Positions 1 to 12,094 of a DNA stretch of 64,000 nucleotides are shown in pieces. The DNA is taken from NCBI RefSeq assembly GCF_001638985.1, contig NW_017265136.1:2154269-2218268 (forward strand), written 5' to 3'. How positions within the stretch are numbered: the first letter of the stretch is position 1; every line of letters begins with the position of its first letter. The notes under the pieces were generated by a model that saw only the letters and a program-made list of their open reading frames with translations, was not told where the DNA came from and made no database searches. Made by a program: the position numbers and the translations under genes. The stretch comes from Phycomyces blakesleeanus NRRL 1555(-). Taxonomy: Eukaryota > Mucoromycota > Mucoromycetes > Mucorales > Phycomycetaceae.

Positions 1-2157
1 GCCAGGACATTAAATCCAAGATTAAAAATCAAAACCAACAGATGAAATCTCAAGTGCAGCAGGGTGCCCAGCAGCAGACCAAGGACGCAAAAGCATATGT
101 CCACAACAAATTTCCACCCGAGAAGCAAACAGAGCTCATCAATCGTCTCAAGACAGTCATGCATCAAGTCCAAAGGGAGCCTGACTACCAAAAGGCCATT
201 GACTTTATTCTCTATCTCTTTAGCACATGGGGCAAAAATGTTGTAGAAGCCGGCAAGAGTGCCGGAAACGTTGCTTCAAATGCCACCGGAAATATGGAGT
301 CAAATGGCAATTGGTCTCACGCTGCTCTGGAAATTAAGGCGATCTTTGAAGACTGGGCCCAAGGTCAATCTCTCGATCCCTTGCTCGAAAGCATCCAGAA
401 GGTTTTCTATGATATCAAGAACGACTCAAAGCTCCATGGATACTATGAGGATGTGAGTTGAAAACAAAAACACACTCATTACATGAAAATACAGTGGAGC
501 TAATCCGGTTCGTTTTGTTATTAGGTAACCGGTTATCTCAAACGCCTACTTAAAGATCCTGGGTATGTCGATTCAGAACAGTCTACTAAAGACGGAGAGA
601 AGCTGCTTCGTACTGGCCAAAAGGTTACCAAGGGCCGGTATCAACACCTGTTTTACGATATGTTGGATGAATCCAAAGAAATCTCTCGAGCAATGGCTGA
701 AGATCCCGTAGCTCTCGAGATCAATAAGCGTCTCCGAAATATTCACAAGGATTTGTGGCTGGACAGGTAAGCTATCAACATCTTTGCCAAACATAAGATA
801 CACTGAAAAATGATTATTGATATACTCTGATTATTTTTAATTCAAGTGAGGGGAACCCTGCATTCAAACCTCAACTATTGACCGACATGCGCAAGACTTT
901 GTTACCAGCTATTTTGGAACAGATTAAATACGTTCCTATTCCTCGCATTGAGTACAGTGACCCTCAGTTTGACGTTGTTGTTGAGAATGTGGTGCTCTCT
1001 GGAGACACAATGCTTCCAAATATCTTTGACATCAAGGTAATATTTCTTTTACAAAGACATTCGACTTAAATACAATACATTAATTTTTGGTATGATTGTT
1101 TTATTTTAGATGGAAAACTTCTCCCGATTTAGCCCAAAGACAAATGTGAGCAATGTAGACCGACAATCTATCTTTATTGATATGAAAGAGATTCAAGCCG
1201 TAGTAGAGGATGTAAGTTGAACGAAGTTTCAAAGTAAAATTGAAGCAAAATACTGATATATTTTTCTATTTTAGGTTGTCTTTTACTATAAAAAGAAGAC
1301 TGGATTCCCAAAAATATCTGATCGAGGTGTAGCATCGCTTATTGTAAGTTTGTTAATTTTGCTAAGCTTATATTATGCGTATGTTTGCATAGTACTCAAT
1401 TTTTTTTTCTTAAAAAAATAGATGGGCGGAAAGGGCATTAGTGCTGCTGTCAGAGTTACTAGCAATTCTTTGAACCCTAGAAACACATTCCAGGTTACAT
1501 ACTGCAAGTGCAATGTTGATGATCTTAAACTCAACATTAAGGATAGCCGCCACGGGTAAATTTAGTTGGTTATTTAAGCTTTAATATAGTACTTACCAAT
1601 GAGTGACAATATGTAGTCTTTTGTACAAGACTGTTCATCCTATGGTTATCGGTATCGTACGCCGCCAAATCGCAAAAGCTCTTGAAGCAAAGATTATCGA
1701 CTTTGTCGAAAAGGGCGACAACGATATTACTGGCCGACTATACAGAACTCAGCGAAAGTTGGATCAAAAGCAAACTTATTTGGATCGTATCAGACAGCCT
1801 GGTGCTTCAAACGTAACCGCCAGACAGCAGCCAGTCACAGGGGCTCAGACTGCCATTCAGAACCATTTGGCATATGGTGGAAGACAACAGCCAATTGCAG
1901 GAGCTCAAACTGGCCTTCAAGACCCCTTGACATCCTATGGAAGACAGCGGCCAGGTCTTTTTTCAACTCTTGTAGAACTTATGAACTACCGCTTCAAATC
2001 AAAGGTTTCTGAAAAATTGACGGACTCAAAGGAAACAAGTGACGCCGATTCGATTGCTTCCAGTTTGGCTGCTGAACCTAGTCGAGTAGCTGTTCGTTCA
2101 TATGAGCCTACTAGACAGAGAAACAGACTAGCCGGAACTGCCGAAGTAAGAGCCTAA
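1..2157 (+). CDS. HAM1-like (TULIP/BPI-type) protein, 5' end outside window
   Basis: The 3' part of a multi-exon gene, open in frame from base 3 at the left edge. Exons read 1-452, 525-766, 847-1036, 1110-1211, 1275-1343, 1422-1555 and 1617-2157. They splice in phase to 575 residues plus TAA. The body (long helical N-part, then the IPRIEYSDPQFDVVVENV region and the GGKGISAAVRVTSNSLNPR region) resembles the fungal HAM1-like N and C families, which are thought to adopt a lipid-binding TULIP fold. Lipid binding or transport is inference from family resemblance. After the conserved region comes a low-complexity tail with two and a half copies of a 20-residue unit beginning RQQP (about 1801-1950), then a basic C-terminus. 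It is convergent with the F-box gene, 315 bp away. Confidence 0.75.
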
Positions 2158-2472
2158 TACTAAAGGCACATTTTGTTTTGTTTTTGTTTAACCCTCTATT
2201 TTTACTTGATCTATAATTTAAACAATATATATATATATATTATACTAAAAAAAAATCAACTTGAATCAATATTTTAATGGGTATAATACTTGCTCTTTTC
2301 TTTATTTAATATACAAATCTTATAATACATCAATTTGATATATACTTAAATTATCTACGGGGAACATCTTGTGAAATGATTGAATGAGTGTTAAACTGTA
2401 GTTAAATAGCATACGTATTCAATATGTGTAAGTGGTACATTAAGAATACTTGATCTTAATCTCTTTATATAA
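2158..2472. other. Convergent intergenic spacer
   Basis: AT-rich spacer between two convergent genes. It has a (TA)n stretch near 2226-2240, a poly-A run near 2247 and AATAAA-like signals on both strands, so it probably holds both 3' UTRs. No gene seen. Confidence 0.6.
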
Positions 2473-4413
2473 TTATTGCTGATAATACGCACTAATAAGG
2501 TGATTAAGTGAGTACGCACAACGTAGAGTAACATATCCATGAGAAAGATCCTTTGCCCAACCGTTTTTATCCACTGGTCCAGAAATTTTATATTGTGCGT
2601 CTTCTGTAGATAGATTATGATCTTTGTTGTGAAATGACTGAAAGTATTTTTGGGCAAGCTCGATTTGATGTTGCTCAAGCTTCCGTAATTCCTGGTGTGT
2701 CTTGTTTATACTACTCAAACAAAGATGAAACCATGTCGACTGAGTATGATTTTCACTTGGAGTATTCAAAGGGCCTTGGGTATCGAATACTTTGGAGTGA
2801 GCAGATTCGGTTTGTTCAAAAGATATAAAGTTGATGAGTTCATCAGCACATTGATATTCTTCAGTGTACATATCCTCTAACGAGTAAAAATCTACATTCA
2901 CCAACTTCAGATCTTTAAAGTGTGTATGAGACATATCAAGGCACAGGTTTCCCGTTTCTTGAGATATCGGTCCACATACAGCTACATCGAATAAACTCAT
3001 ATGGCTTAAATATTTGCAACGGAGCGAGATATAGCTGAAAATTCTCCAGTCAACCTTTGCGTCTTCAATCTTTATCCTTTTCAAGCCATGAGTAGCCGGA
3101 TTGACCAGTGAGCCAGCACTTAGGATAATCGGGCGAGCGGAAAGATGCAACCACCTTAATACGGGACAGTGATTCAAAAGAATATCCAATTCGATTTCCT
3201 TGCTCACTAATGAGATGTGAAGATCTACCAAACATGAGTACACGCTAGGATACATCGGGTCGGCACATGTTCCCAAAACAGAAGACAGAGCTGTAACTTC
3301 TGCTCTTAATCGAAGGGCTTCAAGAGAATTAGAACATGCGAGTATGTGTTCATTCATAATCTTTCCGGAGCTTTCTGTGTCAATATCAGTGTTGTAAAAA
3401 TCGTAGTCAACGCATTTGAGTGGCACGCGGAACTGGCGGATAAGTTTCCAAAATACGGTATGCTGCCATTCAGAATTGGGTTTATCGTTCAATTCGACAA
3501 TTTTTAAGTGCGGAAAAAAGTAAGCAAGTTTAGAGAACATTGAGATTGCTTTCTTTTGTTCGACACCTGATCTCGCTAATCGTACTGGTAAACTTTCAAT
3601 TTGCTGGCTTTCTTCATCGGATGGCTCATCATCAGTTGTTTCCAGATACAATGGTCTCTTGTTATCCTCTTTTATCTTCCATCCAAATGTATGAATACTG
3701 GGGTATTTTATAGCACAGTAATATAGCCATCCTAGATCCATCACTCCATAGTTGATCTTCACTATAGCCAGATTGCTGGCTGGAGTAATATATTTAATAT
3801 CTGGCAAATCGTGCTGGGATATAGCAACAAGTGGCGATCCCATCTCGAAATATTCTAGTAATGGCAAATAGAGATGAATTTTCTCTATCGCCCTCCACGT
3901 GAAATGTTCTTTCTTGAGGGGGAGATCGTCGTCAAGGTATAAATGCCTAAGATTAGGAAGGGAAGCTAACATTTCGATAATTTCCTCTTCTTTGTCACCC
4001 CCGGTAAGCTCTGTCATGTGAATTTCTAGACGTGTCAAGGACTTCCAGGAGTCCCAATTCGCTAGCTTTCCAAAATCATACCAGCTGAGTGCACTTGGGC
4101 GTATGTTTAAGTGCTTTAATTTGTGAAAATATTGTTGAATTATGCAGAGTTCTTCGTTTACTATCCACATGTGCCCACACAATGTCAAAGTTCGTACTCG
4201 ATGACCATTCTTTTGATACACAGTTGAAAGAGTAGTAAGATTGCTGCAGATGGCGACCATCTTTCCATAGCCATCAATCTCTATTGTTTCCCACAAGGCA
4301 TCTTCAAATGGAGCTCTCCATGATTTACAGACCGTCAAGCAACGTATCATGTCTCGTCTTGAAACGTAGCTAGATATAATGCCTAAGATTTCAAATGGTA
4401 ATTTAACGGACAT
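2473..4413 (-). CDS. F-box protein with LRR-like C-terminal region
   Basis: Intronless 646-residue ORF. Residues 3-45 form an F-box: LPFEILGIISSYVSRRDMIR followed by CLTVCKSWR and LWETIEI. F-box proteins bind Skp1 and recruit substrates to SCF ubiquitin ligases. The rest has irregular leucine-rich spacing (LTRLEIHMTEL, LPNLRHLYLDDDLPL, LKHLNI), consistent with a divergent leucine-rich repeat array used for substrate binding. The target is unknown. The start is the ATG at 4413, directly before the F-box. Being intronless contrasts with most neighbours. It may belong to a lineage-expanded F-box family, which I cannot test here. Confidence 0.85.
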   Translation of the reverse strand: MSVKLPFEILGIISSYVSRRDMIRCLTVCKSWRAPFEDALWETIEIDGYGKMVAICSNLTTLSTVYQKNGHRVRTLTLCGHMWIVNEELCIIQQYFHKLKHLNIRPSALSWYDFGKLANWDSWKSLTRLEIHMTELTGGDKEEEIIEMLASLPNLRHLYLDDDLPLKKEHFTWRAIEKIHLYLPLLEYFEMGSPLVAISQHDLPDIKYITPASNLAIVKINYGVMDLGWLYYCAIKYPSIHTFGWKIKEDNKRPLYLETTDDEPSDEESQQIESLPVRLARSGVEQKKAISMFSKLAYFFPHLKIVELNDKPNSEWQHTVFWKLIRQFRVPLKCVDYDFYNTDIDTESSGKIMNEHILACSNSLEALRLRAEVTALSSVLGTCADPMYPSVYSCLVDLHISLVSKEIELDILLNHCPVLRWLHLSARPIILSAGSLVNPATHGLKRIKIEDAKVDWRIFSYISLRCKYLSHMSLFDVAVCGPISQETGNLCLDMSHTHFKDLKLVNVDFYSLEDMYTEEYQCADELINFISFEQTESAHSKVFDTQGPLNTPSENHTQSTWFHLCLSSINKTHQELRKLEQHQIELAQKYFQSFHNKDHNLSTEDAQYKISGPVDKNGWAKDLSHGYVTLRCAYSLNHLISAYYQQ

Positions 4414-6872
4414 TGCGAAAACAGAAAAAGAGATAGAGGGATAGAGAGGTATCTGGGGTTTCCTGGTATTGTAATACTGTACACTCTTACTGTTTCTACT
4501 TTAAATTCAGACAATTGGTGTGGGTACCTTTTTAAAAGTTCAAATTTATTTCAAGTGCATACTAGGTAAAATTGTGCTTATAATGCTATCCCTGTCATTA
4601 AGCGAGAATATTTTATTGCAAGTCTTTCTAGGCCTTACATCGTACGGCACACTTTTTCCATCAAAAACATGCTCTTATTCTCAATCCAAGTGGCACTGGA
4701 GGAAGACTAGCTAATTAGAGCCGTTAAGAAAAATCCCCTTTTTTTACCTTTTTTTTTCCTTTTAGTCTGACCACGCCAATTGCCTGAACTTAAAGAAACA
4801 GTACAACCGAATGTCTGGGAAGAATTTTACGAAGAAAAGGGTGTGCATATGTTACTGAAGTTTCAAGATGGAATGTAATACAAAAGCATAATATTCCAGG
4901 CCTGCTACTAAAAGTTCAGGAAAGAGACAAATAAAACCTCTGATATATAACTGGATGACACATCTTTGTCACTATGAAAGAGATACTCCAGATAGCTATA
5001 GTAATAGAATATCTGTTATACGTATCATAAATCAGTTACTAATATTATTTTGAGAACAAAATCGGAAGAGTATAAAAGTACAATTTTAGAATAATATTTC
5101 TTTTTTACAGCAATATCAAAAGGGCAAGCTTGGATCTAAGTCTTCATTTTTATATTTTCTTGAAAAACAGTCTGACCATATTCAAGAATACCTTTAACCA
5201 ACAAAGGTTTAAAGGATAAGTATGTAAAACCACTGTGTAAGGTTCTGGACTCTATCAACGAGCACATAATGTCAGAACACTTGGTGAAGTCAGTCTCAAA
5301 ACTACAAGCTACCGAAGTGCTACATTTAACTTTGGGCTCCCCATTATACTACAAAGCAGATAAAAAGGACTCGATCAGAATTTTCTTAATTCATACCTAA
5401 AAAAAAAAGGAAGGAAATACCCAATCCGGAAGTATTTAGTACCAAGTCGACTTCTCAACTTGTCACCCACAAATGTGGACTTTTCCTAGACTTTGGATCG
5501 TAAATTACCATAGTTGCTCCATATATAGGGAACGTTCCTATAATCAAGGCAGAATACATAGGGAAACAAGTAATATCCCAAAGAAAAGAAAATATAGCAT
5601 TCGATAGGCTAACAGGCATCTTGGGCATTGTAGAAGGCTCATTTGAATAAACAATTCTTCTTTATCTTTATAAAACAAAGTGCTAAAGATTCGTCTCTCA
5701 TAATAATTGTTTTTGTGAGCCGTCAAACAATGAGCTACAGAAAAAGAACTTTGACAGGTTATATTTTGCCGTATTCAAGTGTCAATATGTACCAAAAGTA
5801 GGCTTCGTTATATCTGCAATATATCAAATTAATTATTATACTACATTTATTCTCATACTCCTTACTGAGAACAGTATAAACCATCCTGCAATTCGGTGAA
5901 TATTACATCTGTATTCTAGCTGAGAAGTAATGATCACTTTTAGAAGAAAATGTATGCTTCTTGATGAATCATAGAGTAGTAATGCAGGGTGACCATGAGT
6001 TACATAATCTAGAGCGTTTATTGACTATTAGTTTTCTCTATCAGAAAATAATATCATCTTCAGACTCATAGTAAGCTATACACAAATAAACGTCTGTTAA
6101 AAGTATATATATATAAAAAGTACCGTGTGTTTTTAATCATATCCTATTGTTAGCATTGATAAATTCTTCACAAAATGGATTCCTGAAATAGATTCTACAA
6201 TAAACACCTATACACCAATCACTATACACCAGCACATTGATACAAATTAAACACACTTGATTGTTAAGGTAAGTTCTCTCCAGTAGAATGTATTTTTAAT
6301 GGTACAATTTTAGGGTAATGGTACTTTGATATAAGAAAAAATAATTGAATGAAATTAATTTTTAAAAAAAGGAGTACATTTATTATCAGACAACTAACAT
6401 TGAGCCTAACGATTGTGGTACTATGAATTTGTAACAGTACCCATGTTATGCTCGTAAGGGAGTACATTTTTTGTTCGCCGAATTCATAAAGGTAAAAGTT
6501 AGAGAAAGAGAGAAATGGACATATGTAATACAGTGAAAATTATGTGTTAAATATCCGTCTAACTAACATTACATACATACCTATATATGCATGAAATAAC
6601 TTTTTTAAAAAAAGTGATCTAGCACTCAACTGCTTGCTTTTCCGATCTTCACTACTACTGGCTAAATATTACAAAGAAAGCTAATAAACCTGAAAGCCAA
6701 GTAAGTAATTGAAAGTTAGTGAAACCCCCTACAATATTAACATTTTGCAAACAATTAGTGAAAATACAATACTTAATGCCTTGCACCAGTCACACAGACC
6801 ATCATCGCGTTCCTGCTTTCTTTACTATTCCATATTTTTTGAATGTTCTTGAGTTGAAGATCTATTGTCGCC
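4414..6872. other. Gene-poor region with decayed coding-like segments
   Basis: About 2.5 kb without an intact gene. The left end should hold the F-box promoter and the right end (about 6560-6872) the CDC16 promoter and 5' UTR. The part at 4785-5650 contains open, protein-like stretches in different plus-strand frames, listed separately as a possible pseudogene. From 5700 to 6560 I see only AT-rich DNA. Confidence 0.5.
4785..5650 (+). pseudogene. Possible decayed gene or transposon remnant
   Basis: Several plus-strand stretches read like protein but lie in different frames without clean splice junctions. One near 4785-4880 contains PNVWEEFYEEKGVHMLLKF. One near 4900-5055 contains KRQIKPLIYNWMTHLCHYER. 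One near 5218-5400 contains KPLCKVLDSINEHIMSEHL. One at 5444-5650 contains GNVPIIKAEYIGKQVISQRK and is interrupted by an in-frame TAA at 5501. This is what a degraded multi-frame relic would look like. I recognise no domain. An unusual multi-exon gene is the alternative. Confidence 0.35.
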
Positions 6873-9800
6873 ATGACTACACCAATTCATCCATCCAATC
6901 AAGACTGCTTGTCCGCTTTCTTGGATTCACCATCAGAAAATGCTCGCCACAGTCTTCACCACAGCCCTGTGTCACCCATTACCCGTCGTGGAGCTAATAT
7001 CCAACGTGGATTTCCCTTTTCACCACAACGCAATTACCAACGTTCTCCTCAACTTTCTATTCCATATTCACCGCAACGTAACCTTCAATGTTCACCTCAA
7101 TTCCAACGTATAACTCCAGGAACTCCATCCAATCGAGTTTATAGTATTCTCACCGAGCAGGATCATTCATTTGGCCGATTTGTGGAACCAGTATCCTCAC
7201 ATCGTATATCTGAGACCTCACATTCCATCATCAGATCTGCTCCCGATCCTTTGCAAGAATTGTACTTTAGTGCCATGGATTCTAATTCTTACGAAACTGC
7301 TATATTCTATGCTGAAAAAATGGTGGTCTTATCAGGTAAAAATAGTAACAATAATCGGATTTCTGATCAATATGCGATTTGTGTTTTTTTTGTGTTGTTT
7401 CCTTTTTCTGTTATATACAAATACACATGTACATACACATCTACATATAGCTTTCTTGCTATTATAATTTTCACTTTCTCTATATTAATTCTATCTAGAA
7501 TATATATATGTAAATAGACAATTATGCAGATGTAGATAGATATACATATTATACCGTTTATTTATTTTAGAAAAATTCAGGTTCATATGAAGATATCCAT
7601 AAATTAGCTACGGCTTATTACCAATCACGACAATACGAAAGAACTTTGGCACTCTTAAACAAAGAAAGAGGCCTGAGTCGTTTTTTTGAAGTTCGTTATT
7701 TGGCTGGATTATGCGCCGTAAGAAACAAACAAAACAAAACAAAAAACAAACAAAAAAGAAAGATGCCAAGATTGAAATCCGGTTTCTATATCTTTCTTTC
7801 TTGGAAAGCAAGCCTTTTTTATTTATTTATTATTGTTATAGATAGCATTGGAAAAATGGCAAGATGCTTTGGATTATCTTGGCCGTTCAAATCCATTCCC
7901 TGAAGAACAAGGTAGCATCAATATAAACATTATTTGCTTATACAAGACTAACAGCCAATAACAACTATTGAAGAATGGGATCGTTCAAAGAGTATAAGAG
8001 CAAGTATATCAATTTACTACAACTGAGACAAAAATATTCATACTTTACATATACATGTGTATATGTATATATTTAGCTTGAAGCACTAATGTGTTGTGAG
8101 CGTGGAAAAGTTTATTTGAAAACTGGAAATACTCAAAATGCTATGCAATCTTTTAAAGATGCTCTTCATATTGATCTACGGTGTGTCGAAGTAAGTTTGG
8201 TTAACTTGTATAGATCCAAAAAGAATAATTTTAGTGTTTATATATGTGTGTATATGTGTATATGTGTATATGTATAAAGGCACTGGAGTTGATGGTCCAA
8301 CACAAATTAATGGATGAAGAAGCAGGTAAATTTATTTATTTTTTGATATTAGAGGAGACCATTTTTTTTTGCTTAAGCATTTATTCTCACTCACTTTCTC
8401 TTTAGAGTGGGAATTTATTACTACCTTACCCTATGAAAAACATTGTGGATCCCATGAGGAATTTTTTAGATCGATGTACACGATGAAAATAAGACGGGTA
8501 AATGTAGTTTTGTTTGATATTTATTATTTTAATTTGTGTCGACAAAGGATTATTAACATTCATATTATAGTTTTCGCACATATCAGATATCGAAGAAGCC
8601 CAAATAAAAGCAGAAAGAAACTTTAGATTACAAAACAGTGTTGATTTTCTACGAAGTAAAGCAGACACACTTCTGGCTAATAGTCGATTTTCAGATTGCC
8701 TAGAGGTTTGCCAAAAGTATGCATAAATTTCAGACGAAATACAAGAATCTTGATCCAAAACATAATAAACCGTTTCTCTGTATCACTTTCTAGGATCCGC
8801 CGAGAAGATCCGTATTACACACACTCTATACCAACACACGCTACATGTTTATACGAACTTGGGATGAAATCTGAACTTTACCGTCTTGCCCAGGATCTTG
8901 CTAATACGCTGCAAGATGATAGCGTAACCTGGTACACAGTAGGACTTTACAACTTATATATCAAAGACTATGCCGAAGCAAAATATTATTTTAGGTACTC
9001 AGTACATTATCTCTTGATATTTATTTTTGGAAACAAACAAAACTATAACCCCCTTGTCTTCTTACTAAACAACTGTTATTACAGAGTGGCGTTAGCTTCT
9101 GATAAACTCATGGAAAAAGCATGGCTAGGATCAGGCATTGCCAGTTCATACCTTCATAATTATGATGCTGCAATTGAAGAGTTTACCACATGCAATGAAC
9201 TAGTTACAAGGTATGTATTAAAACTACGAACTCACACACTCATATATATATTTATTACATATTCTCATAATATTCATTAGTTCACATCTGCCATATATGT
9301 ATATTGGAAAACAATACATGAGTTTGGGTGATATGGATAATGCTCTAGATAACTTGAGTAAAAGTTATGATATGTGCAAAACAGACCCTTTTCTACTAGT
9401 TGAATTGGCTGTTTATTATATCAACAAAAAGGAGTAAGAGCGAAAAAGACACTCGCTAACATAAAGAATATAACTTAATATTATGCTCTTACTAATAGCT
9501 ACATCGGCGCACTGGAATACTTACGAAAAGCACTTGCGCTTTCATACAATCGGCAGGGTCCCATGAGTCAGATGTGGGAAGCTCTTTGGTGCAACTTTGG
9601 GCACACGTATCGTTATCTAAAGTATGTCTTTTATTTGTACTTGTTTTCACAATATTTTCTATGTATGGATATACGTGTGCTAAACAAAACGTAAATATTT
9701 ATTTTAGAGAATACGATCGTGCATTTAACTGTTTTGAACTAGCTATGAGCTACAATCAGAACAATCCAGATATTTACACATCAATGGGTATTATCTGTCA

Positions 9801-10200
9801 TATCAAAAATGATTTTGGAAATGCTATTTTGCATTATCAAAAGGTTGATAATATATTGGAATATATCGATTGCCACGTTCTCATCTTGTTTGTCTAACAA
9901 TCTTATTAGGCATTTGAAATAGGCAAAAATAAGAATTTCATAAAAGAGTTCTTGAACAAAGCATTGTCTCATTACTCAAAGCAACTTTCAACTCAGCAGA
10001 ATATCCCAGCCTTGACACCATCAAATAGGTTTAATATTGGACAAGTATCCGAACCAACTGGCGATCAACTCGAAAAATTTGTTGAAGAAGAGTATAATGT
10101 GGCCATTGGTAAAACAAATGCTATGGATTCTGAGTTTGCAGAAAGGAGTTTTTGTGATGATTCTTCTGCACAGATGGATAACATCATCCTTGATGACTGA
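6873..10200 (+). CDS. CDC16: Anaphase-promoting complex subunit CDC16/APC6 (Cut9-like TPR protein)
   Basis: Multi-exon TPR protein of the APC/C, the ubiquitin ligase that degrades cyclins and securin. The N-terminus is proline- and serine-rich with repeated SPQRN-type units (possible CDK sites). TPR helices then run to residue ~700, including VTWYTVGLYNLYIKDYAEAK, HLPYMYIGKQYMSLGD, WCNFGHTYRYLKEYDRA and PDIYTSMGIICHIKNDFGNA. Order and spacing match CDC16/Cut9. Traced junctions: exon 1 6873-7335, then 7581-7717, 7842-7911, a 30-nt micro-exon 7974-8003, and an exon from 8084; further short exons follow. The acidic tail ends with TGA at 10200. ATG 6873 follows a long AT-rich leader. The reading differs from CDC23/CDC27 in the SHLPYMYIG block. 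Confidence 0.92.
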
Positions 10201-10567
10201 GCAAGTTCAGCACACACACACACACACATATATATATATAAAGCTATTTTTACATGTACATTAAATGAATTAAAGACAGAAGGATAGTAAGTTTTTTATA
10301 CTACTATTTTTAAAGAAAAACACATACACACACATATATATAGAAAGACATGTACACAGCCTGTATTTAATGTGCATAGTCCCCGCAATACCTAAAAAAC
10401 AATAAATAATATCTCTTTGAGAATATCCTTAAAACAACGGGTCAATTCGCAAAGGGAAATACAAGCATAGAAAATCAACAAAGAGGGGGTGAAGACATAA
10501 TATATATATGTATGAGAAACAGAGTGCAAAGCCCCAATGCAGACCAGCACACGGGACTCTTGTAAGT
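10201..10567. other. Convergent spacer with CA/TA microsatellites
   Basis: Spacer between the CDC16 and phosphotransferase stop codons. It contains (CA)n followed by (TA)n near 10212-10240 and a second CA/TA tract near 10321-10341. No gene seen. Confidence 0.6.
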
Positions 10568-12094
10568 TTATTGAATCTTTTCGGAATACTTCTTTGGGAT
10601 GGTCAAACAATTAATGTTGAGGTAAGAACAAAAGCTCTTAATTACTACAACTGCCCAGCGCAAATAAGCCAAGAGCGCAAATCCAAAGAAACCCCAAAGG
10701 AAATAATGCTCAGATTGAGGGGTTAAGATGGGAGCACTAAGATACAAAATAAATTTGGGGGAGTTTTAGTATGTAAAAAATAATGATAGATATAATATAT
10801 ACGTGTATACTTATATATTTAAACAGCAGAATAATAATAATAAGAAATAAGACTTACACTCCAGGAACTCTAGGTAAATTCGTAAGAATAGCACCCACAA
10901 TCATGGGCACCAGAAGAACAGTAAAAGTAGGGAAAGTCGATTTCGTCAGATGAGCCAAAATAACCTTTGAAGCAATTCTTCCAAATACGATTCCAGTCGT
11001 GATGCTATAAAGGAAAAAGTGGTGATGACTGAGGATGATTGAATAAGGCGAAGTAGCCCAGAGATAAAAAGAGATGGTGTAGATAATAATTGGAAGATTG
11101 TCATTCAGCATGGTACGCACAAATGGCTTGTTCTTCTGACGGCAGGCCTTGTACATGGCGTACATACTAAGATATTTTCCAAGTGACAGTCATTAGAGTC
11201 ATTTACAAATCACATTAAGACCAACTTACCATGAAGGTGTGTGCATAAAAATTAATGTGAGACCAATAGACCACACGATTGCCTGATTGATTGGGAGGTT
11301 GGCTACACAAGTAGGCAAGCCTTCCATCTTGACAAGAGTGCTCACCGGGAGCTTGTAGATTCCAGTCCCTGTTGAAATAATAAAAAGAGATCAATAATCA
11401 ACTAAGGTTAAACCCGTGCGCCCAAAGATTTGGCCTAAATGTCTTACCATAAATAAATGAGAAAATGAAGAGTACACATGTGAGAATAACACCTTCTGTT
11501 GGTGCATTTATATAACCCAGGTACAAGATTCCCGTGTGGTACTCCTCAATTGTGGACAGATAGAATCCCAACATAGCTATTCCGTACAACATAACGGTAG
11601 AATGTGTCTGTCCAAGTCCAAGTCCAGTTGTTTGGAGTAGGACTGCGAACGAACAGTTGAGGGCGTCACATCCATGGTCAAAAAGTTCTCCAAGAGGGCT
11701 AGATGTTCCTGTGCGTCTGGCCTGTTTGCCATCCACATTATCAAAGGTTGAGTACAGCCAGAATCCAACAGCAAAACTAAGGTAGATCCACCGTGGACCA
11801 TCCTCCATCTCATTACTTAATCCAGCAGCAAATGCAACATTGATAATCATAAACATAAGGCCAGTAAGGGTAATCAGGTTTGGACTATAATATGGTGTTA
11901 GATTTTATTACTGTCATTAGACACCTTGATTTTACTTACGCCATACGCATTGGAAAGAAACCAACAGCCCAATTCCAATAATGAACCAAGAGATATCTCG
12001 ACGTAAAAGACAGATCGACAGCCGCATACTTGTACAGTTTGAGGTTAGCCAATTGTTCACTCGTCAGGAAATCGGGTGAGAAGATTGAAGGCAT
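10568..12094 (-). CDS. CDP-alcohol phosphotransferase (choline/ethanolamine phosphotransferase)
   Basis: Five exons (12094-11940, 11884-11448, 11368-11230, 11166-10858, 10736-10568) splice in phase to 402 residues. The CDP-alcohol phosphotransferase signature is complete: DGKQARRTGTSSPLGELFDH followed by GCD, fitting DG-x2-AR-x8-G-x3-D-x3-D. About eight to ten hydrophobic segments surround it. The C-terminus LNINCLTIPKK is typical of the EPT1/CPT1 branch. The enzyme transfers phosphocholine or phosphoethanolamine from its CDP ester to diacylglycerol in the ER or Golgi membrane, the last Kennedy-pathway step. The choice between choline and ethanolamine cannot be made from these residues. The start MPSIFSPDFLTSEQLANLKL is the usual family start. 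Confidence 0.92.

Noticed and set aside
2391..2678. Minus-strand ORF near the 3' end of the F-box gene
   Set aside because: Overlaps the intact F-box frame; no domain.
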